DNA of 6,126 bases from Bacteroidales bacterium. GTDB taxonomy: Bacteria > Bacteroidota > Bacteroidia > Bacteroidales > JAADGE01. This document shows, in pieces, positions 1 to 6,109 of the stretch. Every line of letters begins with the position of its first letter. Within the stretch, counting starts at the first letter, position 1. A model generated the notes under the pieces. That model worked only from the letters and a program-made list of their open reading frames with translations, had not been told where the DNA came from and did not search any database. The translations under genes and the position numbers were made by a program. Location of the stretch: positions 1 through 6,126 of the forward strand of contig JAOZMN010000184.1 of the NCBI GenBank assembly GCA_029934265.1, read 5' to 3'.

Positions 1-43
1 ACCGGATACTTTTCAACCGGAATTACCGGTACTTTTTCAACCG
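1..43. repeat. 24-bp-period tandem repeat cut by the left window edge
   Basis: Two near-identical 19-bp units are visible, at 1-19 (ACCGGATACTTTTCAACCG) and 25-43 (ACCGGTACTTTTTCAACCG), separated by GAATT or its equivalent, so the period is 24 bp. The window starts at the first base of a unit, so the array probably extends to the left. The repeat is far richer in CCGG than its surroundings, and it contains ACCGGT, a perfect palindrome. Because 24 is a multiple of three, the array can be read as an eight-residue protein repeat in several frames. On the plus strand one frame stays open to a TAA at 100-102. On the minus strand one frame runs from an ATG at 80 leftward with a VEK-VPVIP-like repeat. 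Neither is long enough here to decide coding against non-coding. I favour an intergenic repeat family, with low certainty. Confidence 0.6.
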
Positions 44-99
44 AAATATACAAAAACTTTACTGATGTAATATTACACATTTTTTTTGAATTACTAAAA

Positions 100-107
100 T
101 AACTTTG
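100..107 (+). promoter_or_regulatory. possible Bacteroidota -7 element ahead of the regulator gene
   Basis: TAACTTTG matches the Bacteroidota -7 consensus TAnnTTTG. No TTG lies at the proper -33 distance: the nearest, at 86-88, is only 11 bp upstream, so the promoter is half-supported. If used, it would give an untranslated leader of about 180 bases before the start codon at 294. The rest of 44-293 is AT-rich with no gene, and I see no recognisable riboswitch. A small hairpin AAACT-CGAA-AGTTT lies around 150-163. Confidence 0.3.
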
Positions 108-293
108 TATCAGTTTTTGTTCTTCTAAAAGAAAAAGTTTTTAATAGTTAAACTCGAAAGTTTTCTGTTTCTTTAAAGCCAAATCTTTTATAATTACCTG
201 ATTATTATAAAGCTAATAATATTATGACAATATATTCATATTTTAGTTTAAATTTACTGCAATTTTCAGGAATAGAGCCTTAGTTTTTATCTT

Positions 294-1979
294 ATGAAAA
301 TATACATTTTATTCATTGCATTATTTCTATTGCTATTCGACTGTTTTGGACAATCGGACACAAGCCATTCTATATTTGACTATTCAAAAATAAATAAACT
401 TGAAAGCACTTTAATAAAAGAAAAAAATGTAAATAATCGTAACAAAATAATGCTTGAAATACATAAAGTTTTAAGTGAAGATTACTACAATAATTTATAT
501 GAAATACAAACAAATGCAAATAGAATACTTAAAAGTGCAATCGAATTAAAAGATACTCTTCTGATAAATGAAGCAAATGGCATACTTTATGAAATTTATA
601 CTTATTCTTTATCATATAACCAAATGAATGAGCTTGTAAATTCAATGATTAATTTCTTTAACAATTCAGATAAATTTAATCATTTGCTTACAAACTGGAA
701 ATACCACAGAGCTGCATTATATCATTATCAGGAATTAAATGATTCGGCTTTGGTGTATTACCAAGAGCTGAAAGATATATATACTGAAAATAAAGATACA
801 GTCGGGCTGATTAAAACATCGGTAAATATACTTAGCCTGAAAACAGATAAGAATAAATACGAACAAAACTATCAACAATTTATAACGATTTATAAACTGC
901 TTGATGATTACAACGGAGCTTTAAAATATCAATTAATTTTCGGGGTGTATAAACAACTGGGACAATTAGAATACGAACAAGAAAATTATGATAATGCCAA
1001 AGCATTATTTAAAATGTCCGGGTCGGGTTATGCAAAAATAAATAATGATTTAAAACATTATTTTGAAGGTAAACACATATATACTAATTATTTATTAGGA
1101 AAAATTGCATTTAAGAAAAAAGATTATCTGTATTCTTTGGAAATAACAGACAGTTTACTTATTGCAATTTCAAAAAATAGATTAGAAATATTTTCGGAAT
1201 TACATTACAAATTATTGCAATTAAAAGTTCAATGTCTTCTTGTTTCCGGACAGAAAGATAAAGGAATTGAAACTATTACTCTGCTCTCGGAAGCAGAAGA
1301 AATTTACAGAAATGAAGAAAGAGAAGCACAAAAAAAAATAACTCTTGCAAAACTCCGAATCGACAAAGAAAAAAAAGAGGTGGAAACAGAATTAAAATAT
1401 GAAAAAGAAATTTACAGGCTTAATTCATTAAAGCAAAAATATACTTTATTCGGGTTGATTATAATTTTCGGGATATTGATAATTTTAATGTTTTTTATAA
1501 GAAACAGGTTTCTTATGAGACGTAAATTATTATTAAAAGAAAAAGAATTATTACAAGAAAAACTTGCAGGTAAGGAGCGAAAATTGGTAAGTTCGTTAAT
1601 TCATACAGCAAAAAATACTGACTTTTTGAATAAATTACTTAGTCGGTTTAAAACAATATCTTCAAAAGAAAATATATTTGATGATATAAAAAAAGAAATA
1701 AAAGAATTAATCAGATTCGAGAACGAATGGAAAACTATTAAAAAACATTTTGAAGATGTCCACCCGGACTTTTTTACAAAGTTGCAAAGTAAAGTTTCTT
1801 CGCTTACTGAATATGAAATGAAACTTTGTGCTTATTTATTAATAAATCTTACTAACAAAGAATTATCAGGATTGCTTGGAATTGAAATTAGTAGTGTAAA
1901 ATCTGCTAAAAATAGACTCAAAAAGAAATTAAATATTTCACAAGAAGATAGTATTTACAAATTTTTAAGAGCATTATAA
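294..1979 (+). CDS. membrane-anchored TPR-repeat regulator with C-terminal LuxR-like HTH
   Basis: This 561-residue protein looks like a one-component envelope sensor that binds DNA. Residues 1-19 form a signal peptide, with cleavage likely before Q20. Residues about 25-330 are helical with TPR-like units, clearest near 133-166, 216-250 (LGQLEYEQENYDNAKALFK) and 263-296. A charged coiled coil covers about 332-380. A single transmembrane helix lies at about 384-402 and is followed by Arg/Lys residues (RNRFLMRRK), which places the N-terminal part outside the inner membrane and the C-terminal part in the cytosol. A second coiled coil spans about 405-430. The C-terminus, about 503-560, has the pattern LTEYEMKLCAYL, NKELSGLLGI, SSVKSAKNRLKKKL, typical of the LuxR/GerE-like helix-turn-helix at the end of Bacteroidota TPR regulators. 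There is no receiver or kinase domain. The ATG at 294 is chosen because it begins directly at the signal peptide. The ligand and target genes are unknown; the codirectional genes at 2205 and 3984 are the obvious candidates by position only. Confidence 0.85.
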   Translation: MKIYILFIALFLLLFDCFGQSDTSHSIFDYSKINKLESTLIKEKNVNNRNKIMLEIHKVLSEDYYNNLYEIQTNANRILKSAIELKDTLLINEANGILYEIYTYSLSYNQMNELVNSMINFFNNSDKFNHLLTNWKYHRAALYHYQELNDSALVYYQELKDIYTENKDTVGLIKTSVNILSLKTDKNKYEQNYQQFITIYKLLDDYNGALKYQLIFGVYKQLGQLEYEQENYDNAKALFKMSGSGYAKINNDLKHYFEGKHIYTNYLLGKIAFKKKDYLYSLEITDSLLIAISKNRLEIFSELHYKLLQLKVQCLLVSGQKDKGIETITLLSEAEEIYRNEEREAQKKITLAKLRIDKEKKEVETELKYEKEIYRLNSLKQKYTLFGLIIIFGILIILMFFIRNRFLMRRKLLLKEKELLQEKLAGKERKLVSSLIHTAKNTDFLNKLLSRFKTISSKENIFDDIKKEIKELIRFENEWKTIKKHFEDVHPDFFTKLQSKVSSLTEYEMKLCAYLLINLTNKELSGLLGIEISSVKSAKNRLKKKLNISQEDSIYKFLRAL

Positions 1980-2073
1980 ATTGTTTGTTTTTTACAGACT
2001 TATCTGAAATTTATTAGTTCAATATTTTAATAATAAGCAAAATATATAATTTTTGTTTAATATTATATTTTTA

Positions 2074-2125
2074 ATGCCAACCAATTATCCTGCCTTTTTA
2101 TTAAGATGCCACCCTATAACCACCC
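2074..2125 (+). promoter_or_regulatory. C-rich repeated motifs upstream of the promoter, candidate activator sites
   Basis: In otherwise AT-rich DNA this patch carries two sets of repeated words. ATGCCAACC (2074-2082) and ATGCCACCC (2106-2114) differ at one base and are 32 bp apart, about three helical turns. CCACCC occurs at 2109-2114 and again at 2120-2125, 11 bp apart, about one turn. The last copy ends 8 bp before the -33 element at 2134. Same-face direct repeats just upstream of a promoter are what an activator site often looks like. Which protein would bind is inference; the HTH regulator encoded just upstream is a candidate. Confidence 0.4.
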
Positions 2126-2133
2126 CTGTTTTC

Positions 2134-2164
2134 TTGCTTTAATATTTTTCTTACCATAATTTTG
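2134..2164 (+). promoter_or_regulatory. Bacteroidota-type -33/-7 promoter for the propeller and Omp28 genes
   Basis: TTG at 2134-2136, a 20-bp spacer, and TAATTTTG at 2157-2164 fit the Bacteroidota primary sigma-factor consensus (TTG, about 19-21 bp, TAnnTTTG) with a full match in the -7 box. Transcription would start near 2171, giving a leader of about 34 bases before the ATG at 2205. The leader is A/T-rich with no Shine-Dalgarno motif, as is common in this phylum. This is the strongest promoter match I found in the window. Confidence 0.65.
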
Positions 2165-2204
2165 AATTATAAATTATTTATTGATTAATTAAAATATATT
2201 CAAA

Positions 2205-3923
2205 ATGAAAAGAAAAATTACAATTTTAGCGGCACTACTATTAGTATCTGTATTTGCATTTTCGCAAACACCGGCAGATACATTATGGACAAAAACTCTC
2301 GGTGGTTCAAATTACGATGCTCCGGATTATAAGGAAACAAGAGGTCATAAAATAGAAGAAGGAGTTTTTGAAGGAGGGATAGTGAATGACACCAGAACAA
2401 GAATGGCAGTTGATGATAATGATAATATATATATTGCCACAAGTTCTCGTTCGTCCGACGGTGATGTGAAAAAGAATTACGGAGGAGTAGATGCTTGGAT
2501 ATTAAAATTAAATTCCGACGGCGACACATTATGGACAGTTGTTATAGGAGGTTCGGAATATGACCTTGCACATGATATAGTTATTAATCCAAACGGTGGC
2601 TGTGTTGTTGTAGGAATAACTTGGTCTGATGATGGTTCTTTCATAAACACCGGTCATCATGGAGACAAAAAGCATGAAGATGGTTTTGTTGCATTTATTG
2701 ATAAAAATGGTACAATAGTAAAATTAAAACAATACGGTGCTAAACAGGTTGTTTATACCGATGATGATGGAAACGAAGTTATAGATGAAAATACCGGAGA
2801 GCCTGTTGTAACAGGAGGATATGATGGTTTAATGGGCGTAACTGCAACCGCAGACGGTAATTTTATGGCAGTAGGTTATTCAAATTCTTATACAGACGAC
2901 CTTGGTCCGATAGACGAAACTCAATTTTGGACTTCTTGGTTTTTAAAATTTGATTCTAACGGTAAAAAGCTAACTTCATATAAAATATCTGAAATGTATA
3001 ATAGTAATACACAGCATCAATACAGCCAAATGCTATATGATGTTGAGCAAGCAAAAGATGGTAATTTTGTAGGCTTTGGCTATAATACAATGGGTAACTT
3101 ACCATTTTTCAATTGGTTTGTAAAAACTGATGGTATAGATAACGAAAATAAAGTATGGTCGGAATTTGCCAAAGATAATATGTATAGTCATCAACCTATT
3201 GCTTTTACTCAAAAAGAAAACGGTAATTTTGTTGCCGTTGCTTATACCACAGGACTTGATAGAATGCCATATTTTGGAGGTACAGATGTATGGGTATATG
3301 AAATAGATGGAGAAGATGGAGGAGTATTAAAAGAAAACGTTTTGGGTGGCTCTACAATGGATACACCAATGGATATAATAACTCTTAAAAACGGAAATGT
3401 TGCAATCGTAGGAATGTCGAACAGCTCTGACAATGATGCTTTTGGAGGATATGGAGATTACGATGGTTATTTACTCGAACTTGATGAAAATTTAGATACC
3501 CTTAGAATGCACAAATTGGGAGGTTCAAAAGTAGATAGATTATGGTCTATTGCTGAAAATAAAGCAGGAGATGCTTTTTATTTAGTTGGCTCGTCGTATT
3601 CTGATGATTATTTTGTAAATGGTAATAAAGGTGGTACAGATTTGTGGATAAGCAAAATAGCACAAGACCCAACTTTGGATATTGAAGAAATATCTGTCGG
3701 GAATACTGTTAAATATATTCCAACAGCTCAAAAAAATATTTTTAATTTATTGAATGCAAATAAAAAACAGATAACAATATACAATGCTCTTGGTAAACAA
3801 GTTATGCTTAAAACTATCTATTCAGATACAGAAAATATTAACTTACAATCTTTAAGTACCGGAATGTATTTAATGAAATTTAATGATTATTCAACGAAAA
3901 CCATCAAGTTTCTATTAGAGTAA
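2205..3923 (+). CDS. secreted seven-bladed beta-propeller-like protein with T9SS-type C-terminal domain
   Basis: The product is 572 residues. Residues 1-20 are a signal peptide, with cleavage likely between S20 and Q21 (FAFS/QTPAD). Residues about 25-486 contain seven copies of a loose repeat. Each has a strand-turn of the type DGNFVAVGYS followed by an aromatic strand such as DAWILKLNSDG. The aromatic positions are W98, F161, W245, W304, W363, Y422 and W481, and the last five are exactly 59 residues apart. GGS-x-x-D turns recur at 34, 115, 381 and 439. Seven repeats of about 60 residues suggest a seven-bladed beta-propeller. An acidic insert (about 180-205, with DDDGNEVIDENTG) lengthens the second repeat. 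Residues about 496-572 resemble the T9SS type A sorting domain (ITIYNALGKQV, then LSTGMYLMKF), although the usual YPNP-like start is degenerate. The protein is therefore probably exported across the outer membrane and attached to the surface or released. No catalytic motif is recognisable and there is one cysteine (C133). The function is unknown; binding or adhesion is a guess. The Omp28-like gene follows after 60 bases. Confidence 0.85.
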   Translation: MKRKITILAALLLVSVFAFSQTPADTLWTKTLGGSNYDAPDYKETRGHKIEEGVFEGGIVNDTRTRMAVDDNDNIYIATSSRSSDGDVKKNYGGVDAWILKLNSDGDTLWTVVIGGSEYDLAHDIVINPNGGCVVVGITWSDDGSFINTGHHGDKKHEDGFVAFIDKNGTIVKLKQYGAKQVVYTDDDGNEVIDENTGEPVVTGGYDGLMGVTATADGNFMAVGYSNSYTDDLGPIDETQFWTSWFLKFDSNGKKLTSYKISEMYNSNTQHQYSQMLYDVEQAKDGNFVGFGYNTMGNLPFFNWFVKTDGIDNENKVWSEFAKDNMYSHQPIAFTQKENGNFVAVAYTTGLDRMPYFGGTDVWVYEIDGEDGGVLKENVLGGSTMDTPMDIITLKNGNVAIVGMSNSSDNDAFGGYGDYDGYLLELDENLDTLRMHKLGGSKVDRLWSIAENKAGDAFYLVGSSYSDDYFVNGNKGGTDLWISKIAQDPTLDIEEISVGNTVKYIPTAQKNIFNLLNANKKQITIYNALGKQVMLKTIYSDTENINLQSLSTGMYLMKFNDYSTKTIKFLLE

Positions 3924-3983
3924 TTTTTAATGATACAATGGTACAATTATTCAATTACTTTTTCTAATTTTAAAAAATATACA

Positions 3984-4778
3984 ATGAAAAAAATAACATT
4001 AAATTTACTATTTGTCGCACTAATTGCCTTATTTATTGCAAGTTGCGATAAGGATGAGGCAGTAACAGAAACACCGGAAATTCCGGAAGAACCGCTAACA
4101 GAAAAAGTTGAAAGACAATATGTACTGCTCGAAATTGCTACAGGAACATGGTGTGTAAATTGTCCGGGAGCAGCAATGGGAGCTGACGACTTACACAAAA
4201 ACGGCAAAAAAATTGCAGTACTCGAAAATCATAACGGAGACGATTACGTAAATGATGCAGGTACTGTAAGAATACAAATATATGGAATTACAGGCTTGCC
4301 AACAGCAATGTTTGACGGAACTATAGAAAGCCCCGGCGGAAACACCACTGAAAGCATCTATTCTTCCTATCTTCCAAAATATGAAGAAGCATTAGCGGCA
4401 GATGCCGATTTTAGAATAAATACTAAAGCAGTAAAAACTAATGCCGGAGCTTACGATTTAACAATAAAAGTAAAAAGAGCAGGAAACGACAGTATTGGCA
4501 CTCCTTATCTTTTTGTAGCCTATACAGAATCGCATATAGCAGAAGAGTGGGTTTTTCAAACAGAACTTAATTTTGTAAATCGAGGTTTCTATCCTGACTT
4601 TATGGGAACACAAGTTGATAATGAAACAACAGAAGAACAAGTTTTTAATATAACTGTTACTCCCGATTCAAGTTGGAAACAAGAAAATTCGGAAATCATT
4701 ATATTTGTTCAAAATATGGAAACATATAAAGTATTACAAACCGATTTAATAGAACTCTCTGAATTAGAAAGCCAATAA
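3984..4778 (+). CDS. Omp28-like lipoprotein with thioredoxin-type WCxxC motif
   Basis: The product is 264 residues when started at the ATG at 3984. That start puts a lipoprotein signal peptide (MKKITLNLLFVALIALFIASC) at the N-terminus, with lipidated C21. An in-frame ATG at 3930 would add 18 residues and bury the signal, so I reject it. C21 is followed by DKDE, which fits the X-K-(D/E)2 surface-export signal described for Bacteroidota lipoproteins, so display on the outer face is likely. A low-complexity acidic and proline linker covers 26-40. The thioredoxin-like part holds TGTWCVNCPG with C57 and C60, and a probable cis-proline at P106 (ITGLPTAMFDGT). Residues about 125-264 look beta-rich, with NFVNRGFYPDFMG near the middle, as in Omp28-related outer membrane proteins. 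Apart from the lipidated C21, C57 and C60 are the only cysteines, so a redox role is plausible but unproven. It is probably cotranscribed with the propeller gene; no -7 consensus is seen in the 60-base gap. Confidence 0.85.
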   Translation: MKKITLNLLFVALIALFIASCDKDEAVTETPEIPEEPLTEKVERQYVLLEIATGTWCVNCPGAAMGADDLHKNGKKIAVLENHNGDDYVNDAGTVRIQIYGITGLPTAMFDGTIESPGGNTTESIYSSYLPKYEEALAADADFRINTKAVKTNAGAYDLTIKVKRAGNDSIGTPYLFVAYTESHIAEEWVFQTELNFVNRGFYPDFMGTQVDNETTEEQVFNITVTPDSSWKQENSEIIIFVQNMETYKVLQTDLIELSELESQ

Positions 4779-4811
4779 AGATTTTTCTTTTCAATTTGAT
4801 GCTGTTTCTTT

Positions 4812-4889
4812 CAATATTTCGCCAAAATATTGTTTAGGAACGGCATTTTTAAAACTTACAGATAACAGACTTGGTTTCGCCAAAATATT
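4812..4889. repeat. 15-bp direct repeat and AT-rich hairpin between convergent genes
   Basis: TTTCGCCAAAATATT occurs twice, at 4817-4831 and 4875-4889, with starts 58 bp apart. The first copy is also part of an inverted repeat: CAATATTT (4812-4819) and AAATATTG (4825-4832) can form an 8-bp stem with a five-base loop. The second copy lacks the left arm of that stem. The region lies between the ends of the Omp28-like gene (4778) and citC (4931), so a role in ending transcription is possible, but the stem is AT-rich and no long T run follows it. The rest of 4779-4930 shows no gene. Confidence 0.45.
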
Positions 4890-4930
4890 ATTTGAAAAAT
4901 ACACTTGCTGAATATCTATATCCCACACCA

Positions 4931-6016
4931 TTAGTGCCTCGAATCACTTGATTTGATTTTATTTGTAATTTCCTCCGCCTCAGGCGACGACAGATATTTT
5001 CTTGTAACTTCCGGAATAAAATCAATAATTTCATTGAGCTTATTTTGTTTTATTGCAGCTCTCACTTTTGAAGCACTAATATATTCAGGTTCGTTGTTTT
5101 TGTCCATACCCAAAGCTATTCTTGTAATTTCAATTACTTCAACTCCTGCATCGGGCAATATCTCGTGCATTGCTTTATTATAGGCGGCTGTTGTATGACA
5201 GTAATTTTCAGTTCCTATATACCTTTTATTAATTCCAAGAATAGGAGCAATGTATTTTGCAAAAATTTTCACATCTATTTCTGCTTGTTTTTGTGAAATA
5301 AGATTAAATGATTCATTTTTAAGAAAATAATTTGGAAAAATTGCACCGGAAACAATGTATGGTCCGGTTTTCAGCATTACAACATTATTTAATTCCGCAA
5401 TACCTTCTTCAATTAATTTCCATCTTAAATCGAATGGAAACATCGACTTATTTGTCTCTACTACAAAAAGATATACAAGTTCGTTTTCACTTGAAGCCTT
5501 CTCTATAAGATATTTATGCCCGTTTGTAAAAGGATTACAATTTACAACAATTCCTGCTATATCTCTTGTCTTAGAGCGTTTTTTTTTATTGAATAAGTAA
5601 ATTTGATAATCTTTAATCGTTTCATAACCAAATTCCAACACAGAAAATAAAGGCTTGGCGGTAGCAATAATAGAGAAACCGAGTGATTCGAATAATTTCG
5701 CAGTTTCAGGTTTAGTGAAAACAAAAACTCTTTTATATTTCTGTAATAACTTATCGGTAAAATAATTTACGATTTGAGCAAAAGCAGAGCTGTCTCTAAA
5801 TTCGGGAGCTACAAAAACATATTTAAGAGTTTTTTCTTGATGCGAGCCTGTTCCGATAATATCATCTTTTAAATTATACAATATCATTGTGGCATCAATT
5901 TCGTTTTTTTTGTAATCAAAACCTCCTTTCTTCAAAAACTTCCTTATCATTTTTACGTCATAAGGATTTTCAATATCTATTTCAACTTGTCTGAAATCTG
6001 TATTTTCAAAGCTCAT
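4931..6016 (-). CDS. citC: [citrate (pro-3S)-lyase] ligase (citrate lyase synthetase)
   Basis: CitC uses ATP and acetate to acetylate the dephospho-CoA-derived prosthetic group on the acyl carrier subunit of citrate lyase, which turns on citrate cleavage to acetate and oxaloacetate in the cytosol. The 361-residue product has the family layout and length. Residues about 1-130 are a GNAT-like domain (LFESLGF at 108-114). Residues about 150-350 are a nucleotidyltransferase domain with NPFTNGHKYLIEKA (the TxGH nucleotide-binding motif at 164-167), FPFDLRWKLI (193-202), YIVSGAIFPNYFLK (220-233), EIDVKIFAKYIAP, YIGTENYCHTTAAYN and ISASKVR (313-319). I start at the ATG at 6016; a TTG at 6025 would add only three residues. 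The GNAT pyrophosphate-loop region reads VAPEFRDSSAFAQIV, without the usual glycines. No other citrate lyase gene is in the window, and since nothing follows on this strand, citC would be the last gene of any cit operon entering from the right. Confidence 0.92.
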   Translation of the reverse strand: MSFENTDFRQVEIDIENPYDVKMIRKFLKKGGFDYKKNEIDATMILYNLKDDIIGTGSHQEKTLKYVFVAPEFRDSSAFAQIVNYFTDKLLQKYKRVFVFTKPETAKLFESLGFSIIATAKPLFSVLEFGYETIKDYQIYLFNKKKRSKTRDIAGIVVNCNPFTNGHKYLIEKASSENELVYLFVVETNKSMFPFDLRWKLIEEGIAELNNVVMLKTGPYIVSGAIFPNYFLKNESFNLISQKQAEIDVKIFAKYIAPILGINKRYIGTENYCHTTAAYNKAMHEILPDAGVEVIEITRIALGMDKNNEPEYISASKVRAAIKQNKLNEIIDFIPEVTRKYLSSPEAEEITNKIKSSDSRH

Positions 6017-6037
6017 TATTTTCAATTTAAGTTTTTA

Positions 6038-6050
6038 AGGTCTCTGACCT
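6038..6050. promoter_or_regulatory. short GC-richer palindrome just upstream of citC
   Basis: AGGTC-TCT-GACCT is a 5-bp inverted repeat with a three-base centre, located 21 bp before the citC start codon. It stands out in AT-rich DNA and could be an operator half-site pair or a small leader hairpin. Chance occurrence cannot be excluded at this length. Confidence 0.25.
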
Positions 6051-6073
6051 GAATATGAATGTAAGTATGGTAA

Positions 6074-6109
6074 ATTTAACTTTTGGAGAGTTCTTTTAAA
6101 AAGTTAAAT
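6074..6109. promoter_or_regulatory. 11-bp perfect inverted repeat upstream of citC
   Basis: ATTTAACTTTT (6074-6084) and AAAAGTTAAAT (6099-6109) are exact reverse complements separated by 14 bases. The structure lies 57 bp upstream of the citC start codon. It could be an operator for citC, or the terminator of a gene on the minus strand beyond the right edge. The minus-strand DNA after the stem has no long T run, which weakens the terminator reading. No full -33/-7 pair for citC is visible in 6017-6126. Confidence 0.45.

Noticed and set aside
1..43. Possible CRISPR array at the left edge
   Set aside because: The units are 19 bp with only 5 bp between them, and that gap is not unique spacer sequence; it is a simple tandem repeat.
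1..80. Minus-strand reading frame beginning at an ATG at position 80 and running off the left edge
   Set aside because: It consists largely of the 24-bp repeat read in frame, has no promoter match behind it, and only about 26 codons are visible. It is kept as a possibility under the repeat finding and not called as a gene.
294..347. Reading the regulator as a lipoprotein through C17
   Set aside because: The residues before C17 are LFD, which is not a lipobox; cleavage by signal peptidase I before Q20 fits better.
2039..2071. AAAATATA/TATATTTT inverted repeat as a terminator after the regulator gene
   Set aside because: The stem is pure A/T with a 17-base loop, and such matches are expected by chance in DNA this AT-rich.
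2218..2529. Antisense open frame inside the propeller gene
   Set aside because: It overlaps a clear signal-peptide and propeller coding sequence, has low-complexity Leu/His/Arg composition and no recognisable domain.
3242..3433. Antisense open frame inside the propeller gene
   Set aside because: It is a short shadow of the conserved repeat region on the other strand, with no features of its own.
3930..3983. Upstream ATG that would lengthen the Omp28-like protein by 18 residues
   Set aside because: It would place a polar, aromatic stretch ahead of a textbook lipoprotein signal peptide; the ATG at 3984 is the natural start.
3947..4207. Antisense open frame over the start of the Omp28-like gene
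   Set aside because: It is opposite the signal peptide and WCxxC region of a well-supported gene and shows only Ser/Val-rich composition.
4458..4640. Antisense open frame inside the Omp28-like gene
   Set aside because: Short, Cys/Phe-rich shadow translation with no domain and no start context.
4953..5600. Two plus-strand open frames (4953-5183 and 5355-5600) opposite citC
   Set aside because: Both lie entirely within the conserved nucleotidyltransferase half of citC and have no independent support.
6017..6025. TTG start for citC at 6025
   Set aside because: An ATG three codons downstream, preceded by the A-rich context typical of the phylum, is the more likely start.
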